64,000 bases of DNA from Pelagihabitans pacificus (GCF_009371985.2 NZ_VIKU02000001.1:1-64000), one strand, 5' to 3'; counted from the first letter of the stretch, positions 43,111 through 52,412 are shown. Program-made: numbers and translations. Notes: generated from the letters alone by a model not told the origin.

Positions 43111-43153
43111 CAAATTTCCGACCGAATGTTTTGGGAAACTATGATAAGTTTCA
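43111..43153 (-). promoter_or_regulatory. Fnr-type box and -7 element, acetyl-CoA transferase
   Basis: The minus strand reads TGAAACTTATCA (43153-43142), one base off the palindrome. GAAATTTG (43118-43111) follows at the standard offset and the start codon is 35 bases on. Confidence 0.6.
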
Positions 43154-43171
43154 TTTTTTATGACTAAGTGT

Positions 43172-43204
43172 AAAAAGGGAAATCAATTTATGATTTCCCT
43201 TTTC
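43172..43204. terminator. terminator after the haloperoxidase-like gene
   Basis: AAAAGGGAAATCA and TGATTTCCCTTTT pair perfectly around a short AT loop. It ends the minus-strand gene at 43223. Confidence 0.85.
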
Positions 43205-43222
43205 TTCCGTTTCTAGCGTTTA

Positions 43223-44692
43223 TTATTGGTTTCCCTGCTTGCCCAAATGATGGTTGTAAAATTTCCAAACCGCTCCGGCCACATCCCTACCCAATTGTAA
43301 GCCTGCCACATTATCCGCTTGAATATGATATCCCCCCATCACCCGTGACATACCAGCCATGTCGGCCGCTTCGGTAAAGGTGGGAAACTTTATAATCACC
43401 GGTTCACCATAATTCGCTGGGTCGGTTTCGGTCAAAGATCCGGGAATAAGCTCCACTTCTTCACCAAAATAATCGTCTCCCGTAAAAAGCCGCAAGGCTT
43501 CCCCACATGCACCACTGACAGTGCTATGACCAGAGGTATAGCTGGGGAAAGGGGGGCAAAGAAAGGTGTCAGGGGAATAAGGGCGCCATTCTTGGCCCTT
43601 CATCGCTACTATACCTTTACCTGGACCGCCCCAAGCCTTTATTACCTGATTTTGATAGTAGTCATGAACAAGCGCATACGGTCGTGCATAGTCGTAGTAC
43701 ATTTTGGAGTCCCAGGAGGCGATAAAGGCATCCATGGCGGTAACCTGGGTTAGAAAGTACATTTTGACATCTTCATCCAACGTGTGGTTGTCCCTTCTGG
43801 ATACGTCCTGGGCGAACTTCAACCAATGTCCCGCTTGCTGTACCGATTGTGGCCCGTCTCGCATAAACTCTACCAAGGCTTTGTCCTCATCGGTCAGGTT
43901 TGCCTGCAGGTCGATGACTTCCTTTACTTCCTTTTCCAACTGTTCGGAACCGACCATCGGAGGAGGGCCCGGGCGAAACTGATCGGCCGATTTCAAGGCA
44001 ATAGGCGCTACATGCTGCCAAAAAGGTGTGAGACATCCAGGGGCATATTCCCCTCCTTTCCCATCGGAAAAATACTTGGGCTGCCAACGGTTGATATCAC
44101 TGTTCTCATCTGCTGAGTTTACCGGACGATAGTTGGTATAGTCGAAATAGGGTTCGCCATCGGAGCCCTCTACTTCGCCATATTGATTGCTCCCATCATT
44201 TTTACGAGCCTCAATGACCGCTTTGGCCGCTAGATTTCCAACTCCCTGAGGGGTGTTGGGGTCTAATGAGGTGTTATCAGGATCAAGACCAAGACCTACC
44301 ATCATTTTTCGAAACAGCTCCGTATCGGAATAATAATACTCCTTCATGGTTCCATAAGCAGCGTAGCTGATAGCAATTTCCTTATTCTTCAGATTCCGTT
44401 CGCTAACGGGTCTTCGCTCAACATCTGACAAATAAACCGGTATCGCCGTTTGGTCATAGCGAGACCATGCATCAAAAACGGAAATAAAGATCAGTCCCAG
44501 ATAGCGTGATGTCACCGTTGGTCTAGGTTGAAAACGTTCGGTATCGTTTGCGGTGGCCTTCAAGGCCATTCCACCCCATTGGTATGCCACGTTTTCGATA
44601 CCTTTTGGACCTTCTCCCTCGGATGGTTCCTGTGCACTACCTACTGAAAAACAGGTGGATGTAAACAAAACTAAAACTAAAAAAAACTTCAT
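43223..44692 (-). CDS. vanadium-haloperoxidase/PAP2-superfamily secreted protein
   Basis: 489 residues with a signal peptide (MKFFLVLVLFTSTCFSVGSA). The vanadate/phosphate pocket is complete: KMYYDYARP (K-x6-RP), FPSYTSGHS (PSxxSGH) and SRVMGGYHIQAD (SR-x5-H-x3-D). It may be a periplasmic acid phosphatase or a vanadium chloroperoxidase relative; sequence does not decide. It stands alone between two terminators and shows no Fnr-type box. Confidence 0.88.
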   Translation of the reverse strand: MKFFLVLVLFTSTCFSVGSAQEPSEGEGPKGIENVAYQWGGMALKATANDTERFQPRPTVTSRYLGLIFISVFDAWSRYDQTAIPVYLSDVERRPVSERNLKNKEIAISYAAYGTMKEYYYSDTELFRKMMVGLGLDPDNTSLDPNTPQGVGNLAAKAVIEARKNDGSNQYGEVEGSDGEPYFDYTNYRPVNSADENSDINRWQPKYFSDGKGGEYAPGCLTPFWQHVAPIALKSADQFRPGPPPMVGSEQLEKEVKEVIDLQANLTDEDKALVEFMRDGPQSVQQAGHWLKFAQDVSRRDNHTLDEDVKMYFLTQVTAMDAFIASWDSKMYYDYARPYALVHDYYQNQVIKAWGGPGKGIVAMKGQEWRPYSPDTFLCPPFPSYTSGHSTVSGACGEALRLFTGDDYFGEEVELIPGSLTETDPANYGEPVIIKFPTFTEAADMAGMSRVMGGYHIQADNVAGLQLGRDVAGAVWKFYNHHLGKQGNQ

Positions 44693-44794
44693 CTCTTTAA
44701 ATTATTTACTTGGTTTTAGGGTGTGCAAAAATAATATATATATATCAATTTTTTGATGACACAGCTCTCCCCTTTCAACATGGTTGTACTCGAC

Positions 44795-45283
44795 TTATAG
44801 CAATATCTCCATCATAAATTGATATAATTGACGCATCTGGGGTTTTCCCTGTCTTTTCCCTAACCTACCGAAGATGTAGAAGGCTATCCATAACAAAACC
44901 ATGAATCCCATGAGTCCGACCTGAAGGCCATAGGATCGATCCAAGGAGGCACTGGAGTAGGCCCATATCCCCAAGATTATAAACAGGGTGGCAATCCCAA
45001 AATGAAGGAACATAAAGAAAGTCCATAACGTTGGATTCGGGCCGAACAATCCAAACAATTTACAGTTTTTCCTATCTATTTCGATGATCTCCAGATGCAG
45101 TTGTGGAGACCAGAAATGATTCATTTCCTTATTGAACTTTATAAAAACATGGTCGTCGATTCGCTTGATGAGGAAGGGTGGTTTCTTCGATTTTTCAAAG
45201 GCGGACAAATAGGTCTCCTTTTGGCCCGAAAGTTCCATTTGAAATCTTGGTCTTAATACGATATCGTTCGGAAGGACTTTCAT
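44795..45283 (-). CDS. membrane protein of unknown function
   Basis: 162 residues. The first 85 are soluble (RPRFQMELSGQKETYLSAFE, strand-rich, with a FIKFNKEMNHFWSPQLHLEI stretch). Two membrane helices follow (about 88-110 and 120-140), then a basic tail. It sits 18 bases after the SafE-like gene, at the end of the cco cluster, and flavobacterial cco regions often carry such a gene. No domain was recognised. Confidence 0.75.
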   Translation of the reverse strand: MKVLPNDIVLRPRFQMELSGQKETYLSAFEKSKKPPFLIKRIDDHVFIKFNKEMNHFWSPQLHLEIIEIDRKNCKLFGLFGPNPTLWTFFMFLHFGIATLFIILGIWAYSSASLDRSYGLQVGLMGFMVLLWIAFYIFGRLGKRQGKPQMRQLYQFMMEILL

Positions 45284-45301
45284 TTCATGGCACTTAGTTG
45301 A

Positions 45302-46006
45302 TTAAGGATGACATTCGATTTGGGAAGTCGCCATTTGCGCGACAGGTTCTGGGGACACATAAGGAATGCCCAATCCCAAACCTCGAAGTACGAAAAGGGC
45401 TCCGATAACGACTACAAAAGCAGGAATGAGCTTTCTAATTCGCTGTTTTACAGTTTCCTTTAAGAAACCACTAAAGTAGATAGCCGTGGTCATTAGAGGT
45501 ATCGTACCAAGACCAAACAACATCATATACAGACTCCCCTGAGCGGCATTACCCATGGCAATGGCACCAAATAATGCCATGTAAACCAATCCACAAGGAA
45601 GAAAACCGTTCAAAAAACCGATGGTCAGAAACGTATCTGGGGTTTTCTTTTTAAGTTCCTGACCCAATCGGTTTTTTACTTTTGAGACCATCTTATAAAG
45701 GGGCTTCGATAAATTGTATTTATGAAGAGTCTTATAGGGTAGTAGTATAAATACAATCATTGATATTCCGATAATGATAGATAACCGTTGTTGCATTCCA
45801 AAAACATACAAACCTTTTCCCATCAACCCGAAAACCAATCCCATGGTTGCGTAGGCCATTAATCGACCTAGGTGATACAGCAGCGTCTGGTAAAATTTTT
45901 TATAGTGGTTCGTTCTATCGACAGGTAGCATAAACGCAATGGGGCCGCACATGCCAATACAGTGCAAGCTTCCCAAAAGTCCCAATGCGATAGCCGATAG
46001 TAACAT
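45302..46006 (-). CDS. sulfite exporter TauE/SafE-family protein, cco-linked
   Basis: A 234-residue inner-membrane protein with about six helices. It opens LLGSLHCIGMCGPIAFMLPV, and the Cys pair in HCIGMC is typical of the DsbD-like/SafE group found beside cbb3 oxidase genes. It also has FLNGFLPCGLVYMALFGA. Such proteins are thought to move copper or electrons for oxidase assembly. It lies downstream of ccoH. Confidence 0.9.
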   Translation of the reverse strand: MLLSAIALGLLGSLHCIGMCGPIAFMLPVDRTNHYKKFYQTLLYHLGRLMAYATMGLVFGLMGKGLYVFGMQQRLSIIIGISMIVFILLPYKTLHKYNLSKPLYKMVSKVKNRLGQELKKKTPDTFLTIGFLNGFLPCGLVYMALFGAIAMGNAAQGSLYMMLFGLGTIPLMTTAIYFSGFLKETVKQRIRKLIPAFVVVIGALFVLRGLGLGIPYVSPEPVAQMATSQIECHP

Positions 46007-46029
46007 GTTGTTTCAGATTGCTGCGAAAC

Positions 46030-46097
46030 GAACCAAGACCATTTTGACTTGCCAGCTTGCCAACCGGAAATCGGTGGCAAGTCTTTCTTCTTGGTTC
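46030..46097. repeat. nested inverted repeat between ccoH and SafE-like genes
   Basis: The outer arms are GAACCAAGA (46030-46038) and TCTTGGTTC (46089-46097). The inner arms are GACTTGCCA (46046-46054) and TGGCAAGTC (46075-46083). A second copy of CTTGCCA (46056-46062) can pair with the same TGGCAAG, so two exclusive hairpins exist. Confidence 0.6.
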
Positions 46098-46112
46098 TGA
46101 ATCCTTGTTTTT

Positions 46113-46559
46113 TTAATAGGTTATGCTCTCTTTGTGCAAATAGGACTCACCGATATACTCCCACTGCACTTTAATGTCCCAGCGACCATCTAACAAACGT
46201 TTGTCAGGTATGAGCAAATGTGTACTGGATAAACTTATGGGTAAGTCAAAATCCAGGTGTTTATTAGATGGTCTATATAGGGACACTGTTCCTTTTACAT
46301 TTTTTGGTTCTACGGTCTCAGGGAAAACGATTTGTAGTCCATCAGGGGTTTTTTTCAGTTTCAATTGAAGTCCATCTTCCATGGCCTTCTTCTCCGCATC
46401 TATTTCCTGTTGATAGGCCAGTTCGGCCTTGTAATACTCTTTGGTCACCAAGTCGTGGTTAGCCCGATTTTCGGTGGCCATTCGGATTACAAAAAACAGA
46501 ATGAAGCTAATAAAAGCTATGAATGCGATAACGATGGCTGTTCCCCAGTTTATTTTCAT
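46113..46559 (-). CDS. ccoH: FixH/CcoH family protein
   Basis: 148 residues with one N-terminal membrane helix (about 6-28) and a periplasmic beta domain. MATENRANHDLVTKEYYKAE and LAYQQEIDAEKKAMEDG are the typical FixH opening after the helix. It assists assembly of the cbb3 oxidase. It follows ccoG by 19 bases and shares its transcript. Confidence 0.9.
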   Translation of the reverse strand: MKINWGTAIVIAFIAFISFILFFVIRMATENRANHDLVTKEYYKAELAYQQEIDAEKKAMEDGLQLKLKKTPDGLQIVFPETVEPKNVKGTVSLYRPSNKHLDFDLPISLSSTHLLIPDKRLLDGRWDIKVQWEYIGESYLHKESITY

Positions 46560-46578
46560 GATTTATTTTTCTTTCCTC

Positions 46579-47997
46579 TTATTTATAACTTCTAGGTGCT
46601 AAAAAAGCAGTGGTGGTGGTTTCAATCAATTCGTCTCCGCTGTATACCCCGACCTTTACCTTTTCCTTATCGCTTTTTATCGCGGCATTATTGATTTCTA
46701 TAAAAAGGGTTCCCTCGGCCAAATCCTGGGCAGGGACCCGAAAATCCTCATTGCGTACCAATTTCACCGTACCCTTATGTGATAATAATGCAAAGTGCAC
46801 GTCGTTAACATCCTTCGTAGTTTTATTCACTAATTTATAGGTGTACACATTACTGATGATATTTCCTTCCTTATGCTCGTACAACTGTCCGGGTAGTCGC
46901 AAAATGTTTGCTTCGAGCTCATTTCTAAGGAACAGCATACCGATCAGTACCCCGCTCAAGATGGTAAGCACGGCGGTGTACCCTTTCAAACGGGGAGTAA
47001 ACCTAAATTTCTCCTTTTTGGTGATCTCGTCTTCACTGGCATACCGAATCAACCCTTTTGGAAGGTTTACCTTGTCCATGATAGCATCGCAAGCGTCGAT
47101 ACAAGCTGTGCAGTTCACGCATTCCAATTGGGTACCATTTCGAATGTCGATTCCTGTGGGACAAACGTTGACGCATTGAAAACAATCTATACAATCACCA
47201 TGTCCCAAGGCTTGACGGTCTTCGTTCTTGCGAAATTTTTTCCGACCCTGCTCTCCTTCCCCCCGTTTATAATCATAGGCGACCACAATCGATTTATTAT
47301 CAAGTAACACCCCTTGCATCCTGCCATACGGACAGGCGATGATACAGACCTGTTCCCGAAACCAAGCAAATACAAAATAGAATACCGCAGTAAAAATAAG
47401 TAACGGGATTAGCGTACCAACGTGCTGTAGCGGCCCATCGATGACATACTGCATCAAGCGATCACTACCGATTAAATACGCTAAAAATACGTTGGCAATT
47501 AAGAATGAAATGATAAAAAAGACAATCCACTTAATGACCCTTTTTCGAATTTTTTCGGCATTCCAAGGTTGGCGGTCTAATTTAATCTGTGCGCCGCGGT
47601 CCCCGTCGATCCAGTATTCGATGCGTCGAAAAACCATTTCCATAAAGATGGTCTGCGGGCACATCCATCCACAGAAAATGCGTCCATAGGCGACGGTGAA
47701 CAAGGCGATGAAAATGACCCCGATAATCATTGAGATTACGAACAAATGAAAATCCTGTGGCCAAAATGGAAACCCAAAAATATTGAAGCGACGCTCCAAC
47801 ACATTAAACATCAAGAACTGATTTCCGTTGACTTTGATGAATGGCGCGGCGAACAGAAAAGCCAACAGGAAATAGCTCACGTACTTGCGATACTCATAAA
47901 ACTTGCCACTTGGTTTTTTAGGGAATATCCATGCACGTTTGCCTTCTTCGTCGATGGTACCGATAGAATCCCTAAAGTTGTCCTGGTTCTGTGTCAT
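46579..47997 (-). CDS. ccoG: cbb3 oxidase accessory protein CcoG (FixG/RdxA)
   Basis: 472 residues with several membrane helices and two ferredoxin-type cluster regions. GRIFCGWMCPQTIFMEMVFR is the CcoG cluster site. Then CIDCFQCVNVCPTGIDIRNG and CVNCTACIDACDAIMDKVNL form two 4Fe-4S sites. The C-terminal part is a periplasmic Ig-like domain. CcoG reduces copper(II) for delivery to the oxidase. It is 70 bases downstream of ccoP. Confidence 0.95.
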   Translation of the reverse strand: MTQNQDNFRDSIGTIDEEGKRAWIFPKKPSGKFYEYRKYVSYFLLAFLFAAPFIKVNGNQFLMFNVLERRFNIFGFPFWPQDFHLFVISMIIGVIFIALFTVAYGRIFCGWMCPQTIFMEMVFRRIEYWIDGDRGAQIKLDRQPWNAEKIRKRVIKWIVFFIISFLIANVFLAYLIGSDRLMQYVIDGPLQHVGTLIPLLIFTAVFYFVFAWFREQVCIIACPYGRMQGVLLDNKSIVVAYDYKRGEGEQGRKKFRKNEDRQALGHGDCIDCFQCVNVCPTGIDIRNGTQLECVNCTACIDACDAIMDKVNLPKGLIRYASEDEITKKEKFRFTPRLKGYTAVLTILSGVLIGMLFLRNELEANILRLPGQLYEHKEGNIISNVYTYKLVNKTTKDVNDVHFALLSHKGTVKLVRNEDFRVPAQDLAEGTLFIEINNAAIKSDKEKVKVGVYSGDELIETTTTAFLAPRSYK

Positions 47998-48067
47998 TTT
48001 CGCCGCCTATACGATTCTGTTGAACGTTTGGGGTACAATCAATTTACTTCCTTATGCCCGCTTAAGC

Positions 48068-49054
48068 TTAGGGTCGCTCTATAACGGTTCCTTCTTCATC
48101 AATTGTTTTTTTGAACTCCAAAGTATCTATCTCAACGTTGATTTTTACGGAATCAACCGCGGGAGCTGCTGTTTCCATATGGGGATCGACCCAAATATCA
48201 CCCTCGGGCGCTTTCGGATTTGCAGGCGTGGAACCTTGGAACGTTAGAACATAGCTGGCAACTTGGGCCATCTCCGCAGGTTTAAGGCTTTGTTTCCAAG
48301 CGACCATTCCCTTCCCGTCACGGCCACCCTCGGAAATAGTATTAAAAACATTCTTGATGCCACCACCCAAAATCCAGTTTGGATCAGTGAGATTGGGGCC
48401 GATTCCTCCTCCGCCATCTGCCATATGACAGACTACGCAATTGGTCTCAAAAATCGCTTTTCCGGCACTTAAATCAGAGGCATCGGTCAGTAATTCCACC
48501 GTATTGACATCCACCAAGTCCTTGGCATTCTTTTTATATTCAGCGATCTCGGCCTCGGCTATCGTGACCTCGGTCAGGTATTCCGTATCTTGATCGTAAT
48601 CACCGAATACATGAAAGCGTGCCAAGTAAACTACCCCGAAAACAATGGTTGCATAGAACATGTACACCCACCATGGCGGGAGCTTGTTATCCAATTCGCG
48701 GATACCATCATAATTGTGGTCCAAAATAATCTCGCCCTCGGCTTCAATAGGTTTGGATCCCAATAATTTTTGATACATTTTCTTGCCCCACTTCCACTCC
48801 CAAGCCTTGGATTTGGACTCCAAATAGCGCTCTTTGGCCTCTTCCGATAACGTTTGAAACATGATGTTCTCAACAGACTGCAATATCAGTGCTATGGCGA
48901 TTAACAATAGAAACGCCATCAGCATAAAAAACTGCGCTTCAGGGTATTTAATGATCGCAGGTTGGTCGCCAGAGTCTATAAAGTACTCCATCAATCCCCA
49001 GATGAGGAATAATAGTACGGGGATTTTAATCCACCAGGTCGAGCTATTTTTCAT
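48068..49054 (-). CDS. ccoP: cbb3-type cytochrome c oxidase subunit III (CcoP)
   Basis: 328 residues. Two N-terminal helices (about 10-30 and 40-60), a cytoplasmic segment, a third helix near 130, then a periplasmic cytochrome c. The single haem site is ETNCVVCHMADGGGGIGPNL, with Met ligand near GKGMVAWKQ. Proteobacterial CcoP has two haem sites; here only one CxxCH is seen, the common Bacteroidota form. It passes electrons from soluble cytochromes to CcoNO. Confidence 0.94.
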   Translation of the reverse strand: MKNSSTWWIKIPVLLFLIWGLMEYFIDSGDQPAIIKYPEAQFFMLMAFLLLIAIALILQSVENIMFQTLSEEAKERYLESKSKAWEWKWGKKMYQKLLGSKPIEAEGEIILDHNYDGIRELDNKLPPWWVYMFYATIVFGVVYLARFHVFGDYDQDTEYLTEVTIAEAEIAEYKKNAKDLVDVNTVELLTDASDLSAGKAIFETNCVVCHMADGGGGIGPNLTDPNWILGGGIKNVFNTISEGGRDGKGMVAWKQSLKPAEMAQVASYVLTFQGSTPANPKAPEGDIWVDPHMETAAPAVDSVKINVEIDTLEFKKTIDEEGTVIERP

Positions 49055-49133
49055 TTTATTGATTTTTATGGTTGTCTTTTTAGGAGCAATTGAAGAAAAT
49101 TGAATTTCTAAATTCCGATTCTTACATTTTCTT

Positions 49134-49319
49134 TTATCTATTTTCTATATCGGTCTCATCCAACGGAATCTCACTTACCTCTTTGATATGTGCCTTGGAA
49201 GCGGTTAACACCCACCAAAACAGCACTGCAAAAAACACAAAGAAGATGAGCAACGATATCATGGGATAGGTAGCCACCCCGTCGATGGTTTCCATATAAC
49301 CCTTTACAAATTTTAGCAT
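49134..49319 (-). CDS. ccoQ: cbb3-type oxidase small subunit CcoQ
   Basis: A 61-residue protein with one membrane helix (YPMISLLIFFVFFAVLFWWV) followed by a short charged tail (ASKAHIKEVSEIPLDETD). Size and position between ccoNO and ccoP identify it. CcoQ stabilises the complex. Confidence 0.88.
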   Translation of the reverse strand: MLKFVKGYMETIDGVATYPMISLLIFFVFFAVLFWWVLTASKAHIKEVSEIPLDETDIENR

Positions 49320-49410
49320 GTTTTTCTTTTTTATTAGAGAAGAGAGTATAGAATGGAGACCTCATTCCTACGGTCGGTTTTCTATTCTCTTTTTTCTCTG
49401 TTCTACCTTT

Positions 49411-51612
49411 TTATTTATTCTCCGACAATAATTCTTCGGTTTCCTTGACCTTGATATCCGTACCCAATCGTTGTAGGTAAGCGATCATGGCAACGATTTC
49501 GCGATTTTTCATTTCTATGAAAGGTTCGCCGTTTTCCTCGGCATACTTCTTATCGGCTTCGTAGCTTTTCGCAAAATCGGGATCGGAGTACAGGTTTTTC
49601 TCAATTTGGGTGGCCTGTTCATCCATTGAGGTTTCAGCGTTTGCAATATCCTCTTCTGTGTAAGGTACGCCCAGGCTCACCATCGCCTCCATCTTATCTT
49701 TGATCGCACTACGGTCGTGTTCGTTTCGTACCAACCAGGAATAGGAAGGCATAATGGAACCCGAGGAAGTACTCTGTGGATCGTACATATGGTTCAAGTG
49801 CCAGTTATCGGAGTACTTGCCCCCCACCCGTAAAAGGTCTGGGCCGGTTCGCTTGCTGCCCCAAAGGAACGGATGGTCATACACGAATTCCCCTGCTTTG
49901 GCATACTCACCGTACCGCTCGACCTCACTGCGGAACGGACGAACCATTTGCGAGTGACAACCGACACATCCTTCACGAATGTAGAGGTCCCTACCCTCCA
50001 GTTCCAGAGGAGTATAGGGAGTAACACTGGTAATGGTCGGGATATTCGATTTGACCAGCAGTGTGGGTACAATTTGAATAATACCTCCTATCAAAATGGC
50101 AACCGTGGCCAAGATGGTCAACTGAATGGGCTTCCGTTCCAACCAGGTGTGGAACGTCTCCCCTACTGTTCGTTTGGAAGATACCCGTGTAAGGGCAGCG
50201 GCCTCTGCCAATTCATCTTCTACCTTACCACCGGCTTTTATCGTTATTACTACATTGTAAACCATCACACAGGCGCCGATGATGTACATGGAACCTCCGA
50301 TGGCCCGCATCCAATACATGGGCATGATCTCATTGACCGTTTCCAGGAAATTGCCATACACCAAGCTTCCGTCGGGATTAAAGTCTTTCCACATCAAAGC
50401 TTGGGTAAAGCCAGCTACGTACATCGGTAGCGCATACAAAATGATACCGAGGGTACCGATCCAGAAATGGAAGTTGGCCAGACCCACTGATGCCAACCGG
50501 GTCTTGAACATTTTGGGTACTAACCAATAAATCATCCCGAAGGTTAAAAAACCGTTCCAAGCCAGAGCACCAACATGCACGTGAGCGATGATCCAGTCGC
50601 TGAAGTGGGCAATGGCGTTCACGTTTTTAAGCGATAACATAGGCCCCTCAAAAGTAGCCATACCATAACCTGTAATCGCTACTACCATAAACTTTAAGGT
50701 AGGATCGGTACGTACCTTGTCCCATGCACCTCGAAGGGTCAAAAGACCGTTGATCATACCTCCCCAGGAAGGGGCAATCAGCATCACCGAAAAGGCAACC
50801 CCTAGGTTTTGGGCCCAATCAGGCAAGGCCGAATACAATAAGTGGTGTGGGCCCGCCCAGATATAGATGAAAATCAAAGACCAGAAGTGCACGATCGAGA
50901 GACGATATGAATAGACGGGACGATTGGCCGCCTTGGGCACAAAATAGTACATCAAGCCCAGGAATGGGGTAGTCAAGAAAAATGCCACCGCATTGTGACC
51001 ATACCACCACTGTACCAGTGCGTCCTGAACCCCAGCATATACCGAATAACTTTTAAGGGCATTGACCGGTAGTTCCAGACTGTTGAAAATATGGAGTACG
51101 GCGACCGTTACGATAGTGGCCAGGTAGAACCAAATGGCAACATAAAGATGCCGTTGGCGTCTCTTGAGCATGGTTCCTATGAAATTAATGGCAAAAACTA
51201 CCCATATGAGAGTAATGGCGATATCAATGGGCCATTCCAATTCGGCATATTCCTTGGACGTTGTATATCCAAGGGGAAGCGTAATTGCGGCAGCCACAAT
51301 AATCAGTTGCCAGCCCCAAAAATTAATCTTACTCAAGGTATCGTTGAACATGCGTGCCTTGAGCAGCCGCTGAGTAGAATAATACACCCCGGCGAACATT
51401 GCGTTGCCTACGAAAGCGAAGATGACTGCATTGGTATGCAACGGCCTTAAGCGCCCGAAACTCAACCATGAAATACCATCGGTCATGTTGGGGAACAAAA
51501 ACATGAGTGCCAAAATGAGCCCTACCAAAAACCCTACGATACCCCACAGCATGGTCGCGTAGAGAAAATTCTTTACGATTTTATTATCGTAATAAAACTG
51601 CTGTACTTCCAT
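49411..51612 (-). CDS. ccoNO: fused cbb3 oxidase catalytic subunits CcoN-CcoO
   Basis: 733 residues. Residues 1-480 are CcoN, a twelve-helix haem-copper subunit (TNAVIFAFVGNAMFAGVYYS, WWYGHNAVAFFLTTPFLGLM with active-site His, IAHVHVGALAWNGF). After a linker (about 480-530) the CcoO domain follows, with a membrane helix and one c-type haem site in REGCVGCHSQMVRPFRSEVE. In Proteobacteria these are two genes; fusion is typical of Bacteroidota. It reduces oxygen to water with high affinity and pumps protons. Confidence 0.97.
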   Translation of the reverse strand: MEVQQFYYDNKIVKNFLYATMLWGIVGFLVGLILALMFLFPNMTDGISWLSFGRLRPLHTNAVIFAFVGNAMFAGVYYSTQRLLKARMFNDTLSKINFWGWQLIIVAAAITLPLGYTTSKEYAELEWPIDIAITLIWVVFAINFIGTMLKRRQRHLYVAIWFYLATIVTVAVLHIFNSLELPVNALKSYSVYAGVQDALVQWWYGHNAVAFFLTTPFLGLMYYFVPKAANRPVYSYRLSIVHFWSLIFIYIWAGPHHLLYSALPDWAQNLGVAFSVMLIAPSWGGMINGLLTLRGAWDKVRTDPTLKFMVVAITGYGMATFEGPMLSLKNVNAIAHFSDWIIAHVHVGALAWNGFLTFGMIYWLVPKMFKTRLASVGLANFHFWIGTLGIILYALPMYVAGFTQALMWKDFNPDGSLVYGNFLETVNEIMPMYWMRAIGGSMYIIGACVMVYNVVITIKAGGKVEDELAEAAALTRVSSKRTVGETFHTWLERKPIQLTILATVAILIGGIIQIVPTLLVKSNIPTITSVTPYTPLELEGRDLYIREGCVGCHSQMVRPFRSEVERYGEYAKAGEFVYDHPFLWGSKRTGPDLLRVGGKYSDNWHLNHMYDPQSTSSGSIMPSYSWLVRNEHDRSAIKDKMEAMVSLGVPYTEEDIANAETSMDEQATQIEKNLYSDPDFAKSYEADKKYAEENGEPFIEMKNREIVAMIAYLQRLGTDIKVKETEELLSENK

Positions 51613-51614
51613 AA

Positions 51615-51845
51615 TTATACTTGTTTATTTAGTTGGATTTTCTCTTTTTTCGCCTTCTTATCGGCATCCTTCTTTTCCCTGTTGGTCGGTGCGGAAGGTC
51701 TTACCAGTTCATCTTCGAACAACATGCGCACCGACGGTGTATACGAATCATCGTACTGACCGTTTTTTACCGCCAGAATAAATGCTGTGAAAAAGATGAC
51801 CGCCACCAGTATACTGATGGCCAGTAACACATAAATAACACTCAT
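51615..51845 (-). CDS. ccoS: cbb3 oxidase maturation protein CcoS
   Basis: 76 residues: one N-terminal helix (SVIYVLLAISILVAVIFFTA), the family segment FILAVKNGQYDD and a charged tail. CcoS is needed for cofactor loading of the oxidase. It is the first gene of its transcript, two bases before ccoNO, and has its own Fnr-type promoter. Confidence 0.9.
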   Translation of the reverse strand: MSVIYVLLAISILVAVIFFTAFILAVKNGQYDDSYTPSVRMLFEDELVRPSAPTNREKKDADKKAKKEKIQLNKQV

Positions 51846-51864
51846 ACCTACCTGAATTATGGTG

Positions 51865-51907
51865 TAAAACTAACAGACCGACAAGCCAATAAATATGACT
51901 TTTATCA
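51865..51907 (-). promoter_or_regulatory. Fnr-type box and -7 element, ccoS-ccoNO operon
   Basis: TGACTTTTATCA (51896-51907). At the standard offset the minus strand has TAGTTTTA (51872-51865), and the ccoS start is 19 bases on. It gives the oxidase structural genes a promoter separate from that of ccoI. Confidence 0.8.
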
Positions 51908-51913
51908 GGTTTG

Positions 51914-52396
51914 TCATTTCCCTTTTTTTTTGTTCAACCCATTTTGTCGCGATGTCGACGTGCCGGTATACAAGAGCGTTAACAAAGCTCCCACGATGAT
52001 GATATTTTTACCGATGTACTGGCCCAGCAAGGTCGGGATGAACGGGGCCGCTACGAATGAATCCTCCACAAAAAGCAAAAAGGGCGTGAACGTACAGGCC
52101 ATGTGGATCAGCGCGACATAGATAGCGGTTTTTTTAAAGATGTTCAGCACAAACAACAGACCGATACCCACCTCCAGTATGGCCAAAAGAATTATCGATA
52201 CTTGATCCCCAATGAAACCAAACGTCAATGCGTGTATCGTATTCTTGGCAAGGCCCTCGGCCGGACTCACCTCTGGAAAGAATTTGAGAAAGCCGAACCA
52301 CAGATATACGACACCGATTGAAATGGCCAAAAGGGTATTCCGACCTTTAATCCGTTCAACAATCCATTTCTGATAGAACCTACTGAGTATTTTCAT
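51914..52396 (-). CDS. DoxX-family membrane protein
   Basis: 160 residues with four hydrophobic helices (IGVVYLWFGFLKFFPEVSPA, VSIILLAILEVGIGLLFVLN, ALIHMACTFTPFLLFV and a C-terminal helix near IIIVGALLTLLYTG). This is the DoxX-like four-helix fold. Its exact role is unknown; relatives handle redox at the membrane. It follows ccoI by 16 bases, so the pair shares one transcript. Confidence 0.85.
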   Translation of the reverse strand: MKILSRFYQKWIVERIKGRNTLLAISIGVVYLWFGFLKFFPEVSPAEGLAKNTIHALTFGFIGDQVSIILLAILEVGIGLLFVLNIFKKTAIYVALIHMACTFTPFLLFVEDSFVAAPFIPTLLGQYIGKNIIIVGALLTLLYTGTSTSRQNGLNKKKGK

Positions 52397-52412
52397 AGTT
52401 GTCTGGTTTGGT

